A stretch of DNA of 6,164 nt from Spirochaetes bacterium RIFOXYC1_FULL_54_7. Lineage in GTDB: Bacteria; Spirochaetota; Spirochaetia; Treponematales; UBA12059. Made by a program: the position numbers and the translations under genes. The first letter of the stretch is position 1. The number at the start of each line of letters is the position of its first letter. Below, piece by piece: positions 6,155-6,164 of the stretch. The notes below the pieces were generated by a model. That model worked only from the letters and a program-made list of their open reading frames with translations, was not told the origin of the DNA and did no database searches. The stretch covers positions 1 to 6,164 of the forward strand of contig MIBM01000288.1 of NCBI GenBank assembly GCA_001830645.1, given 5' to 3'.

Positions 6155-6164
6155 GGTCGATCAA

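Overview
The window is bacterial DNA with moderately high GC and G/C-rich third codon positions. It holds four genes: one partial gene on the minus strand (1-796), then a divergent run of three genes on the plus strand (967-6154). The plus-strand content is a very large sugar-sensor/AraC regulator followed by LplB-type and YtcP-type permeases. This arrangement is common in Spirochaetota and also occurs in Firmicutes. A spirochaete is my best guess for the host, but it is an inference from gene content and no marker gene settles it.

Left block (1-796, minus): one open frame of 265 codons runs off the left edge. It has a convincing DUF2239 domain (residues 1 to about 190), a proline/glycine-rich linker, and then about 44 residues that look like the start of an amidase-signature enzyme (GatA-like). 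There is no stop codon between the two parts. The frame is easy to miss because its stop lies outside the window.

Divergent intergenic region (797-966): an AT-rich part lies next to the left gene and contains a near-perfect sigma70-type promoter (TTGACA, 17 bp, TATAAA). Its predicted start site is the A of the DUF2239 ATG. The -10 box lies in one copy of a 13-bp direct repeat; the second copy is 28 bp away. A 19-bp dyad lies at 878-896. A plausible plus-strand promoter (TTGCCA, 17 bp, TACTAT) again places the start of transcription at or next to the start codon.

Right block (967-6154, plus): a 1086-residue cytosolic regulator, then two carbohydrate ABC permeases (311 and 298 residues), all in one direction and closely spaced. 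The regulator reads as a LacI-type sugar-binding domain without its usual N-terminal DNA-binding domain, a helical region, a GAF-like domain, a degenerate histidine-kinase core, one or two degenerate receiver-like domains and a C-terminal AraC DNA-binding domain. It resembles a hybrid two-component system that has lost its phosphorelay residues. The simplest model is that it binds a sugar directly and controls the adjacent transporter operon. The solute-binding lipoprotein and any catabolic enzymes are probably downstream of the window. No ATPase gene is present here.

I saw no RNA genes, CRISPR arrays, insertion sequences or convincing terminators.
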